Below, in pieces: positions 47,201-58,860 of a stretch of 64,000 bases of DNA. Each line of letters starts with the position of its first letter. Position 1 is the stretch's first letter. The translations under genes were made by a program, and so were the position numbers. Below the pieces are notes generated by a model that saw only the letters and a list, made by a program, of their open reading frames with translations, had not been told where the DNA came from and searched no databases. Source of the stretch: Hetaerina americana (Eukaryota > Arthropoda > Insecta > Odonata > Calopterygidae); NCBI GenBank assembly GCA_022747635.1, contig JAKTNV010000001.1:33292040-33356039 (forward strand), in the 5' to 3' direction.

Positions 47201-49600
47201 TCACAAAAAAACTCAGGTGACCGGTATCTTTATAAAATTTCTTTATTACATTTTGTCTGCTCTCTTCGACAATCAATAGGCTCCCAATAGAATTCCGCCC
47301 TCATACTCGTGATCCTTACTCCCTCCTTGCAATATTTTTCAAAAAGCCTAAAGCATTTTTCCTGGGACCTTATCAAATTCTTAGGTTAGATTTTCTCTTA
47401 TGTATACCATATATTTGCCGATTGTCCCAAATGTGGCGTAACTAAATCAAGGTAACACCTCTCTCTTACTTTTTCATTACATTTTCCCTCAAACCATCGG
47501 ATGAAACCTAGCTTCTTTAAGGCTGACCAACATATTCCTCTATTTCGTGTACCTCATGCAAGGTTTAATGCCAGTGTAATACCATATATTTGACCTGTAC
47601 TGAAGTACTTAACTCGTTCCCATCTATTTTATAATTTACATCTTGTGTATCTTTTCTTTTATCCAAAACTTCAGGGTTATGGATCTTCGATTACTTAATT
47701 CTAGCCCGTATTATTTACACCACTCGGATATGTGATCTAAATTGTTGGAAGGTAGCATCCAATCCGTCTAATCGTCATCAGCAATGTCATGTCAGTCACA
47801 AATAAGATTCGAATTAGGACTTCAGACATTAGTTGTGAACCTAGCATTCTAAATGGTGACAAATAAGTTTCGCAGAAAATTTGTACGGGAATATTTCGAT
47901 ACCATATAAGTAATTCAAATGCAAATTCTTCGCAAATGTTATTAGTAAATTCTTTGTATCAGGATATATGCCCCTTTCCCTTACAATGGGGACTGTGTGA
48001 AGGGAAATAATTCTATAAACCTAATAGGCCTCCAAACTTCTTTACAAAATTATTCATACCTGCGGTATATGGTACGATTTCACTAAAAAGAACAAAGAAT
48101 ATCTATAATTATTGAAGTCTATCAAATTGCCGTGCTGATTTAAATTTCAGACACTATCTTTTAGCGTCGACATTGAATATCCTAGAACAAACATCGCGTA
48201 AAAATTATAATATAAGAGAGAGAGAAACTGCAAACACATTCTATTAATCCGACCTGCTTCCTACAAGTGACAGGCTTTTTCTCAAAACTCGACTACCACT
48301 TTGACTACCAAGTAAATTTAGAAACCAGATGTTATTCTCTTAATTTAAAACATGTCGACGAAAGGAAGTGACGTAATGAGGATAAATTGAGGTAAATTAG
48401 TAAAATCAATCAATTCCATGTTTAATTTTTTGAAAATGCTTTAAGCGGTGATTAAGGACGGATGTCATTACCTTTGACCAGTCGAGCTTTCGAGACATAT
48501 GCTTTCAGTTCTGCTGCCGGTAGCGCTCTTAAAAGAGGATGATGTCCATGTGTAATCGGAAACCGCAGTCACATCTTCTTTTCGTCGATGCGTGTACGAT
48601 TAAGAGTTAGGGCGGTAAACTGGGACCGAAGATGAGAAAGAAAGGAGAGAAAAGGGAAGAAGAAGAGATAACTTTTTAGAATTTTTGTGACGGGGTTGGG
48701 CCCTAGTTATATTTTCCACTGACATAACTCCATGTCCGAATTTCGGAAACTGAGATATTAGTTCAGTCCTCAAATGTTATTATAAAAAAGAAAAGCCTGA
48801 TAATTTTAGCCAAGAAAATACATTTCCTTGTGAAAGAAGATATAAATGTTACAGATAAAATCGCTGGAGTAGATATAAACGTGAAAAAGCTGCATAGAGA
48901 AAACTGCGCATACAGTACGCACGGTGAGAAATCTTGGAAATCTGATCTGGTAAATGCGCCCAAACACTTTATGATGATTAGATGAATGCAACTGTTTAAC
49001 TTTAAATATGTAATTCGTTACAACATTTTTTCTTCTTTTCGCCGCATTCAAAATGTAAATAAAATTGCAATAGTATAAACGCTTTCTACGTGAGTTGCGG
49101 AAGATCCGGAGTAAAATTTCACAAACTTCCCTCACTGGTTCCAGAAATATTTTGTTTTAAATATTTCCTGTGACATTGTGGGGTTGAATATTGATAGTTT
49201 CTACCTGCTATGAGTGTTATTACACTAAACTACCTTAAACCGAATATGGCTGTTAATATATATCGCCAAAGAATCAATGATTAGAAGAGGTAAAATGGGA
49301 AAACTGACGACGGTTAATTAATTAAAGCAGTAGAATGAGTAAAAAAATCATAAATTGGTGAAGATTTTTGTCGTAATTTTATTTTTCTCCTTTAAATCAC
49401 CTTACAAAATAAATATCTAGACAAGATAACAGATTGATAGCTAATTGAAACCATATTCTACGTAAACAAGTACGCATATAGTTAACAGTTCAATATTCCA
49501 TAGTCATATGCTACATTTTAACTGAACTGTAATCCCCGTGAACAACTGATGAAGTCTTGTCATTTACTTAACAGAACTTTCCCCGTGTGTGCGGGAGTGT
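44221..49600 (+). other. Long AT-rich intronic stretch
   Basis: More than 5 kb without a recognisable exon, RNA or mobile element. TGGTTCCAGAAA at 49136-49147 resembles the start of homeodomain helix 3 but is not followed by the required residues. Confidence 0.5.
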
Positions 49601-50115
49601 ATATAATAAGCATGAGTATGAGGAAAGGGAGAGAGGGGGTGAGGAGAGGTGGGTGGGATGGAGTCCGTGGGCTGATGATGAAATGTGGTAAGGGGTGAGG
49701 AGAGGAACTAGAGGGAGTGAATGAGTAAATTCATATGCGTATGTGTGTGTGTAAGAGAGAGAGAGAGATAGAATGAAGAAGGGAGGGAGTAGTAATTGGA
49801 AGCCCTCTGTGCTGCTTAATTTCTGGCGCAAACATAACCCGTTAGCAAGCAACCATGATTAGCAGCAACCTCTCCTCACCCCCCCCCCACATCGTCAACA
49901 CCGCCCTCACACCCTCATCCCACGGATCCCCACACTCAACCCCTCCCCCTTCTTCCTCCCCGCTCATCCCTCAAGACACGACCCATCCAAACTCCTTTAT
50001 GTATTCCTCCACCTTCCCTCCTCCCCAGCCCCCCTTCGGCCTCGTTCGCCCCCAAGGTCTCTCCCTTCCCCTTTCCCGGCGCTCCTCCACTTCCCACCCT
50101 CTGCCTGCCTTTCGT
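49601..50115 (+). other. Strand-switching GA/CT island
   Basis: GA-rich from 49615 to 49795, including a (GT)n-(GA)n stretch near 49740-49770. A short complex spacer follows (49800-49860, GTTAGCAAGCAACC). Then it is CT-rich from 49865 to 50110. Low-complexity frames on both strands are composition artefacts. Confidence 0.5.
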
Positions 50116-50310
50116 ATAATGGTCCTTGATTAAAACGTTGATTAATAACCGCTAAATTGAGTGTTAAATCCATTAGGAGCAAAGTGAATAAATTAAGGGA
50201 TTAATTAACCATCGGTAATTGCAGAAAAGCGGTGCCAGTAGGAGTAGGCGAGTATCGAGGGAAAGGGTTAAGGGATTAAGGGGAAGGATTAAATGGAAGA
50301 AGGGATTATT
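50116..50310. promoter_or_regulatory. Candidate enhancer with clustered GGATTA (Otx/Bicoid-class) sites
   Basis: GGATTA occurs at 50198-50203, 50273-50278, 50286-50291 and 50303-50308. ATTA/TAAT cores (50128-50146, 50172-50175) and a palindromic TTAATTAA (50201-50208) are also present. GGATTA/TAATCC is the preferred site of K50 homeodomains such as Otx/Orthodenticle. Otx factors act upstream of Rx in vertebrate eye development, which makes the cluster notable inside an Rx intron. Binding is inferred. Confidence 0.45.
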
Positions 50311-51190
50311 ATTTAGGGAAAGCGGAGGGTTAGGGCGGGGCGGATTGGAGGGTGGGAGGACTGAGGGGTAGGGGGAAGACGTGAGGTCGTGGAAAAGGAT
50401 GGCGGAGGAGGAAGAAGATGAAGGGATGGAGGAGAGTTGAGATGGGAGGATAAAGAGAGGGAAAGGATGGGAAAAAATTTTAAAAGGGATTTTGTATCAT
50501 ATATGGCGTAGTATTTGACCAACAGAGGCACTGTTGTAATGAAAAAGTCAAGAGCATTAACAAAATTTCAAATGCAGTTGATGATATATCTCTCCAACAG
50601 GGGTAAACTAAGTCGAATAGGAGTGTCGAATCTCGTAAGACTATCAATTACAAAATGTATAGTAATTCTTAATAAATACTTACGAGACTGAGGATATAAA
50701 ACAAATTAAGGTAACCAAGAAAGTATAGATATATAATAATCATATCATTATTTAAGAATTCATGAGGTATAATCTGAAATGTTATTTATTTTACCGTGCA
50801 ATGAAATTTGAATTGATGAATATTTTATCATACGAAGTCCTTTAGGTAAGTTTACATTTAATCCACATTAATTCACAACTAACTATACCCCACAATTGAA
50901 AACGGCAAATAAAAGAAAGTGGGGAGCTATGCTTGTAAACCTACAAAAAAACAGATTTTAGGCCACATTAAACGTGGTGATTAAATATACGCGTGAACTA
51001 ATGCCCCTAAGCTGAACAACTTATTCAACATTTAAGCTCAGACAAGGATAAAAGCATCCGCTCGCTGCTCGTAAAGAGTATGCCAATCTGGGAAGGAAGA
51101 ATAACAGCTCAGAAACACATAAGCGGGATAGCCAAGGACGAGGGAAGAAACTCTGGTGATGAATGGGAAGAGTGCGAAAAGAATGCCAGA
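50311..51190 (+). other. GA-rich tail then AT-rich stretch
   Basis: GA-rich to about 50475, then AT-rich. No gene or repeat was recognised. Confidence 0.5.
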
Positions 51191-52340
51191 TAATTATCTA
51201 AACATAGAGGAGGTGGTGGTGATTTCCGTCGGGAGAGTTATTACTTCTTGTGAAGTGCTGTTATTACTTCTACAACTGCAACAGAGGGATGAGAAAGAGC
51301 AAGCGTTAAGGAGATAAGGGGGAGGGAAAGTTTCGTAGGCCACGCCGTAAATAGATACATAAAGGATAAAGGAGAGATGTTAGGAGGAGGATGGCAATGG
51401 AAAAGAGGCCGAGGAAGCGGAAATGAGAAGGGAGGTGTTGGAGGCGGGGAGAGAGAGGACGGTGGGGAAGGTGTGTGCGGGTTGAAGAGGCAAGTGTGAG
51501 AGGAAGGAGTCCAAAGAGAGAGAGAGAGAGAGGGGGGATGGAGGAGGGGGTGGGAGAGAGGGCACAGAGGAAGGGTGAGCGGAGAGAGAGAGATGGGATA
51601 TGGGAAGGTACGGATGGGGTAACTTGGTTAAAATTTGCATTTTGTGGGACGGAAGAGCACAGCTAACACACTCCGTGGCGTTGGCTAACCTGATTAATGC
51701 AAGCGGGAGTTGGGGGTGGTGTGGGGGGAAAGAGGGAGGCAGAAGGGGGTTAGAGCCCCCTCGGGACGGTGTGAGTGTGTAGAAGTGGGCAAGAGAGAGA
51801 GGGGGGAAGATAGGGGGACGGAGGATGGGAAACCTCCCCTCTTCGGGAATCCACTGAGGAGGAGCAGGACTCATGAGTTAGGGGGAGGGGGGTCCGGAGG
51901 GGCAGCCCGGACCCCATAGCGTCTCCTCTCCCCATCCTCATCCCAGTACATGTGTGTGTTTTCGAAGGTGAGAGACGTAGCAGGAGACCGAGGGGTCTGG
52001 TGGGGATTGGAGGGGTTTTCCGTGAGCAAGAGGGACCGGGGGAGGAGAGAGGCATTCGCCATGACGGCCCTTCGTTAGCTCCTTCCCGAACCCCCCCTGG
52101 GGTGCACACCTCCCCTTCCGCCGCCAAGTCTTAGTCCTCCTCCCCCGGTTCTCCCTCCTTTCCATCTATACCACGCACACGCCTCGTCGTTCCACTCACA
52201 CAAACACACCCTTTCTGCACCCTCAGAGGCGGGGGAGGGGACGTTTGGCGGATTGGCGACATTCGGGACAGAGACTTTCGTGAAGGGTGCTCGCGACCGT
52301 AGTCAGGGAGGGTGGAGGAAGATGGGGAGGAATAGAGGAG
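51191..52340 (+). other. Long purine-rich island switching to pyrimidine-rich
   Basis: The plus strand is strongly GA-rich with (GA)n runs (51518-51530, 51580-51592) until about 52060, apart from a complex insert at 51595-51715. It is CT-rich from about 52080 to 52225 and GA-rich again to 52340. Several long antisense Ser/Pro frames arise from this bias and are not believable genes. Confidence 0.5.
51595..51715. promoter_or_regulatory. Candidate regulatory element with POU octamer
   Basis: A complex segment interrupting the GA tract contains a perfect octamer ATTTGCAT (51633-51640), GGTTAAAATT upstream, and CCTGATTAATGC (homeodomain core ATTA/TAAT) near 51689-51700. The sharp break from simple sequence suggests selection. 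No experimental evidence is available. Confidence 0.4.
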
Positions 52341-53206
52341 GAGGGAGTGTCGGGTATTTGAGGGGTGGCTGCGTTATGAATATTGAAAAATCTTTGTCCT
52401 CTCCAGCCAGACTTTTACCTCACTCCCCAGAAATCTCCGAAGAGTGCCTGGAGTAGACAATTACTTTCAATGATTACCCTGAAATGCTTTTTTTAATTTG
52501 TTATATCTTCTTTTATTTTATCGCTAATCTGATATCCTCGGGACAGATTTTGCGCTGGAATTCCCCATTTTTGTGTTTATTATTGACAAAATAAATATAC
52601 ATATTTATAATTTGGCTGGGTGAAATGCTCCAGTGTTGTATGCACGCAGTAGGGTTTTGGGAGATACTGTTGAATGTTATTTTGGTGCCAGGTCTGGTAT
52701 TGTGCCTTTGTTAAAGATATTCCTCGCAATCAAGTTGACCTTTTGTAGTATGGTGGTCACATACCGACTGATGCGATTTTTCCGAATAGTTTTATCCCAT
52801 TCTCTTGGTATCACTACGTAATAGCAATACTGCAGAAAATATAACTGTTAAACATGAAAAGTGATATTTTTATTGGTGGTGAATATGATGAATGATGTCA
52901 AATAACAGCTTACTATCAGTCCCTATCTGTCCCGTAATTCTAGAGTTCTCCTAGAGGCAGGTATTTTAATTAAAGTACATTCAAAAAGACTTACCACCTT
53001 CGCTTAAATCAGGAAATGACACTCCTTATCATAGTAAGGAATAACCCTAGTTACGCTTTCTTAATGACCTCACATTCGATGTTCATTAGATTTCATAAAT
53101 CAAAAGTTATTAATTATTCATTTGCTACGATGGAATACGGATGCAATAAACATATTTTGATACTATAAATTCAATGTAATGATAAGTGTCTGTTATATAT
53201 AAATAA
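52341..53206 (+). other. AT-rich intronic stretch
   Basis: Nothing was recognised. Confidence 0.5.
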
Positions 53207-53210
53207 ATGT

Positions 53211-53410
53211 GTATATATATATATATATATATATATGCTTTCGTAGACGTAACACGGAAGTGCCGAATAGTACAATACACAGTAACACACAATATTCTTC
53301 TATATCTTCAGAGGAAGACGGATTGTTTCCGTCGAAATATCAAGAAAATACGTGTGTTCTTTTTTTGTGTTTCTATATTGTGTGTTACTGTGTATTGTAC
53401 TATTCAGCAC

Positions 53411-53496
<86 letters not shown>

Positions 53497-53497
53497 C
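53211..53497. repeat. Foldback repeat bounded by (TA)n
   Basis: The order is (TA)n (53211-53236), a short spacer, a 39-bp arm (53257-53295), a loop with a hairpin motif (53305-53341), the matching arm in inverse orientation (53375-53413, one mismatch), and (TA)n (53413-53497). The motif holds GACGG/CCGTC arms followed by GAAA. The right arm abuts the TA tract directly. Confidence 0.88.
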
Positions 53498-53540
53498 TTC
53501 CTTGATAAAGGTGGCCACGACCACCGAAAATTCGAAAAAT
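53498..53540 (+). repeat. CTGATAA-hairpin-GAAA motif copy 2
   Basis: CTTGATAAAGGTGGCCACGA followed by CCACCGAAAATTCG. The stem GGTGG (53510-53514) pairs with CCACC (53521-53525) and is followed by GAAA. It is closely related to the antisense copy at 58618-58650. Confidence 0.75.
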
Positions 53541-53639
53541 AGTGAGTCTCTTTTTTGGGTGTTTCTGTGTTTTTGTCTCTGTCCTCTAGTGCTTCGTGTT
53601 ATATATTATTATTCACGTCCGTGAGACTTTCAAAGAGTG

Positions 53640-53681
<42 letters not shown>

Positions 53682-53719
53682 GCATATATATATATGCATA
53701 TATATATATGCATATATAC
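53640..53719. repeat. (TA)n microsatellite with TGCA interruptions
   Basis: Pure TA to about 53678, then three ATGCATATATATAT units. Confidence 0.95.
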
Positions 53720-56700
53720 ATCGGTAAAAAATTAAGGCACACGTGTCATGATATCCTGAAAAAGGTATTGCACCCCAGCGTTTTAGTTTTCATAATGAGC
53801 ACTTCCTTCCTTCGTATTGTGATAATCCTAAGAATAAAAAGCATTGCTAATATTTCAGAATTAATTTGATTGCTTAATGAAACATTCCCTACCGAAGTAT
53901 CACGGTAGCTCACTTGAGTATCGTATATGACAATGCACTCAAATATTCGGGAAATCATTGATGAAATTTATGGGTAAAAATTTCTCAAATTTTTCCTTAT
54001 AATAATTGCCTTCTTTGAATTATTTACCTGGAGTTTTTATTGTCACATTATCATAACAACTGCGTTGAAACTAAGTGGTAAGCTTTTCATTGCTTCCAAT
54101 CTCCCTAAAAATTTCCTCCCACTCATTGTGCGACCAAGTCGATAATCTGCATGCAATACAAGAGCAGTAAGTATTTAGCATTACAATGAATATGGCTTAG
54201 CCCCGGTTGGTTGAACTCATGCAGTTATTTTTTGCATAATCTTTTAGCATTTTTGTGATATCGAATACATTGGTATAATGTGAGTAATTTTATTCGTGGA
54301 AATCTCTAGCCTTTATATGAAATTTTCTTGATGGTACAGATTTTTTCAAGCGATTATGGAAAGTGCTCCGGCTAACCGAAAATTTCAAAATGGTGTTTCC
54401 TATCTCATGCGGTGCGTTAATGTCACTTTCCCTGTTTCGAAGGGTATCTCGCTAACCGAATCAGGGGTCGCTCCGGGAAGTACGATAATTCACTGAGAAA
54501 GGGACCTTGACATTTTTAATAAAGGGTATCTGAAGATAAGGGACTTCATTGAACCCGCGAATAATGCGGGCCTTAATTAATACGGAAGAAACGGACGATA
54601 TACCCTGTAAAGAAGCGAAACAAATTGCGCACCCACCATCAGGTGTTCCCGGGTCTTTTGGCATGTAATAACACCATTACGCCATTAGGTTGGAGCTGTA
54701 ATCAGAGCCAAACACGCACCACACATTTTAAAAAAAGCATGGACCTGAGCACAAAAAGAAGAGCGGAGTAAGCTTGCGCTTGCATTGGAGCAACTATTGC
54801 TTCGGAGAGGATAATAAATGACGTTATTAGAACTTGGTTCGTGGTATGCTGAGTTCTTTTTATTCTATACCAAAGGTGAGGAAGGATATGGGTGTATTTT
54901 GGACAAATTAAAAAATTTATACTAATGACCAATAGATTTTTATCTCTTGGACACGAATTAATTAAAATACATTATCAGTGAAAGATATTGAAATTCTGTC
55001 TCTACTTACTAAGCCAGAGAAATAAAGGATTCCTGTTGAAAGGTTAAGAGTACAAAGAGGTGTTTCTCGACTGAACGAATGACATTTGTTCTTCGTTGAA
55101 TTTACCGTAGGAATTGGAGCAATTTGTCCTGAAACACCTCTTTATATTCCTCATCTCTCTACAGGAATACTTCTATATTTCTCTGACTTAGTACGTACCA
55201 GTAGCCGTTCAATGCTTTTTCCTGAGTCATAATAATTTAACAAATTTATTAATTAAATAATTTTTCGTTGTATTAGGAGTTCAAGGTGTCATTAAATCTC
55301 AAAAGAAAATATTTAATAATTTGTTTAATGACTGTGTGATTATTTTCTGAAAACATTATTGAACAAAATAATTAAATAATTATTTGAGTTAATCAAAAGG
55401 ATTAATATATCTCTCACATTAGGCTCCCATAATACAATCCATTAAGCTCAGCGATGAGCTGGGATGATATTTGAACTGTAAATGTATTAAACTGGTAAGC
55501 TCTCACTTCAAACCTCAGACCATTCTATAGGTACTGATCTTTTAATCCTCCTTCCTGTCAAAAGAGCCTATTAGTAAAGAAATGAGTAGATAAAACCTTG
55601 ATAATATTAAGTCTATGAAATATCAGTCTTTAAGTTTAACTTCATGGTAGTCCCTTTAGATGGATATCGTCACTTATGGACACAAAAATATGGGAATAGC
55701 TGTCACCTTCATTCGGTCAAATTAAGCAAGAATTTTGGATAGGTTAATGCGCAAGCTGCAATTACTCGAATCGACCCTTTTCATCAGCGATTAAAAGCGC
55801 TCACTGCAGCACCTCGTGGCCACTGATAACACCAACTAATGCTTAGGTACTAAGTTGGAGATTGCCGGTGAAAAATCCGGTTTAAACTAGTGAGTAGGAA
55901 GTCACGCAATAGACGGGATAATGGAAAATTGATGGTAATAGCAGGTGGATTGCTTAGACAATGAAAGAATGTATACAAACCCGTTTAGAAATTCATGCGA
56001 TCTCGTCATTCCTCATCGCATATAAACGTATGAAATATATCTAAAATAATTAAATCTTGTGTTAAAGATACGTATGCTCAACAGGATCCGCTAATTATTT
56101 TTGTTACCTTGATATATAATGATAACATGTGAATATTCGGCTCAACTTGATATTTATTTATAAGATATGAATATATAACGTAGACATATGTTAATAACTT
56201 TGATAAAATAAAACGAGTATCGCAAAAAAGTAGGCTTAGTTATATAGACTATTATTTTGAGATTGTTTTACTAAGGAATTGTGAATTGTGTGATATAACT
56301 AATTTTTAGCTAATTAAACGTTTGGATACTGCTCGATACATTTCAATAAAATTATTTTGCTGTTCGTGAATTACTAATAAATAGTATAAAACTAAATATA
56401 CAATTTACCTAATTTATGTGTTTCGATATATTATTCATGTGTAATTCGACAAATAATGAGAACGCTAAAAAATGTTTTACGCATTCATTACTTTTCAATT
56501 TCCAGTTTGCATAAACCAGTTTCTTCTGGAAAGTGCATTGAGTTTTGTATTTAGCCTCCTGAATATTTTCATTTTTCTGGATGGTGACAGAAATCTTATC
56601 TCCGCAGGATCAACACTCAGTGCGAATCACCTCACCGCAGATGATAGTAGAGTACTGTTTGTCGAGCAAAGGGTTTATTCTCTGGATAATGACAGCTGCG

Positions 56701-57120
56701 ATCGTGATTAGACGCAGATCCCTGATTGTTTGGTCAATTACCCTTTGTAATTTATAAACCTGTTCTGTGGTGATATATTATTAAAATATTTAAGTGCCTC
56801 ATTAAATATTCCAAGAACCCAACTTCAATCCGTCGTCGAGCGTATCGATACCTCGTGGGTTAGTGAAACTAAAGCGGAACCAGGTGTACGTAAGGCAAAT
56901 GTTGCGGTCGCCATATGGATCTATCATGGGAAAGGGAACCCTATTTAATATCCCTATTAAGTGGATTTAATGGGCTTTATTTAATTGAGAACAATTTCCC
57001 TAATCTCTTTCGCATGGTGGGAACTTCTGATGAAATGAGCTCTTTTTTTGGAAAATCTGTAAAATTAATGAATATTTCTAGAATTTCCAAGAGTTTAAAT
57101 CGTATCAAATAATTATACAT
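53720..57120 (+). other. Long AT-rich intronic stretch
   Basis: No exon or element was recognised. A repeated CTAACCGAA occurs at about 54372 and 54453. Short frames (54461, 54702, 56472) match nothing known. Confidence 0.5.
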
Positions 57121-57125
57121 GTGCA

Positions 57126-57151
57126 TATATGTATGTGTGTGTATATATATA

Positions 57152-57244
<93 letters not shown>

Positions 57245-57260
57245 TTATGTATGTGTGTGT
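57126..57260. repeat. (TA)n(GT)n compound microsatellite
   Basis: GT/TA start, long TA block to about 57218, then (GT)n to about 57260. Confidence 0.97.
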
Positions 57261-58255
57261 ACATAAATACATTTCTTTAACATCGTTACCATTGTCCGCC
57301 TTTTCTAATTACTAATTGGTTCAGTCGAGTATTTTTGCAATATATTTTTTGTATAGAAATTTTTTCTTTTTCGGTGAAGTGTAAAAAATGAGCCTGTCTG
57401 CCAGAGTATAGAATTTATCAGAGTATACGAAAAATAGGGCGATAGGTTGATCAAAGCTTTCTGCCTTTGCCTGTCGTTCCGACACCCTCATTGGGGATGA
57501 ATCACGTTTCCAGAACATTTCAGGAAGAATCGTACTTTTTAGTGAGGTGAGGAAAGTGTAAATAAAATGCTCTGCGACGAAATTCCATCAGATTTCTATT
57601 TCTCGCTGAAATCTTGCTTTAATGTCACTTACACCCAGCGAACGAAGCGTCTTGAGGTCCACTTTCACGAACGTGTTACCGCGTTCAGGTATCCACCAAT
57701 GACCTCTAAGGATTATTGCCGGTCAGGCACTCAGGTGTCCGGAGTGTTAGGCAAGTATGAACAGAAAAAGGTTGATAATCAAAATGGGGATGCCCTCAGG
57801 CCAAACCCTGGATGAATTTTAAAGGAGCATAATATGGAATTAAGAGAGAGATATAGGTCAAAACTTCCCATAAAGAGTTTCTAATAAGCCATACCTGGAT
57901 TTAAATAGCAATATTTATAAACCTTGTGGCTTAAATGCTACATTTAATCGTCAGTTAAATGAGATAAGTACCAAGAAAAGCATAGTAAAATTGTAATTTA
58001 CCTCAAGAGACAGTCAAGGGGTTTAACCAGCGAAACAATTTTACGAGTTGAGAGTACTTTAATTTATACCTCCCGGCAACATTCTGCAGTGTGTATAATC
58101 CGCCGAAATTCGAAGAAAATTAAAGTTATAAAATTGAAGTTTAAAGAATGTCTCCTTGTCATTTAATCTCGTACCCTGTATTAAATGATGGTAGTATCCT
58201 TGTCGTCCTCTCACCGTATATGCACGCACACCGTCATAGCGTTATGGGATTGATA
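57261..58255 (+). other. AT-rich intronic stretch
   Basis: The frame at 57567-57815 (82 codons) shows no recognisable motif. No gene was supported. Confidence 0.5.
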
Positions 58256-58396
<141 letters not shown>

Positions 58397-58435
58397 CAAA
58401 GAAAATAGTTACACTTAAAAGGACACTCACATTGT

Positions 58436-58478
58436 AAATTGTTTAAGCTTTCGGCCATCTCCGAGGCCTTCTTTAAGT
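58436..58478 (-). repeat. Hairpin-GAAA motif copy 3 (antisense)
   Basis: On the minus strand ACTTAAAGAAGGCCTCGGAG then ATGGCCGAAAGCTT: a GGCC/GGCC stem (58465-58468 with 58453-58456) followed by GAAA. It is more diverged than copies 2 and 4 but has the same order of elements. Confidence 0.6.
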
Positions 58479-58556
58479 ATTATTATTTTATTTGTGTTCT
58501 ATTGTGCCGTCCAAATATAAAACTGCTCGTGTGAATGTTTCTGTATAATCGAGACA

Positions 58557-58582
58557 TACACACACACACACACACACACACG
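58557..58582. repeat. (CA)n microsatellite
   Basis: A run of CA dinucleotides, slightly interrupted after 58582. Confidence 0.95.
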
Positions 58583-58617
58583 CACCATACACACGCATTC
58601 ATGAAAAATATTCACGA

Positions 58618-58650
58618 ATATTTTGGTGGCCCGACCACCTTTATCAGTGG
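58618..58650 (-). repeat. CTGATAA-hairpin motif copy 4 (antisense)
   Basis: On the minus strand CCACTGATAAAGGTGG, TCGGG, CCACCAAAATATTCG. Stem arms are 58635-58639 and 58625-58629. It matches copy 2 at 53498-53540 but has AAAA where copy 2 has GAAA. Confidence 0.75.
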
Positions 58651-58765
58651 AATAAAGAAAACCTATTTTGAGTTTCTAAGTTTTATATATCATCGTAATC
58701 ATGTAAATGGCCTCATATTCACTTTTGTGAACATTTTTCATGTGTGTGTGTGTATAAATATGTAA

Positions 58766-58769
<4 letters not shown>

Positions 58770-58858
<89 letters not shown>
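58770..58858. repeat. (TA)n microsatellite
   Basis: Nearly perfect TA dinucleotides, preceded by (GT)n at about 58739-58753. Confidence 0.97.

Positions 58859-58859
<1 letters not shown>

Positions 58860-58860
<1 letters not shown>

Noticed and set aside
49136..49147. TGGTTCCAGAAA, encoding W-F-Q-K, as the start of the missing Rx helix-3 exon.
   Set aside because: No acceptor CAG and Val codon precede it, and it lacks Asn51-Arg-Arg; the frame continues into unrelated sequence.
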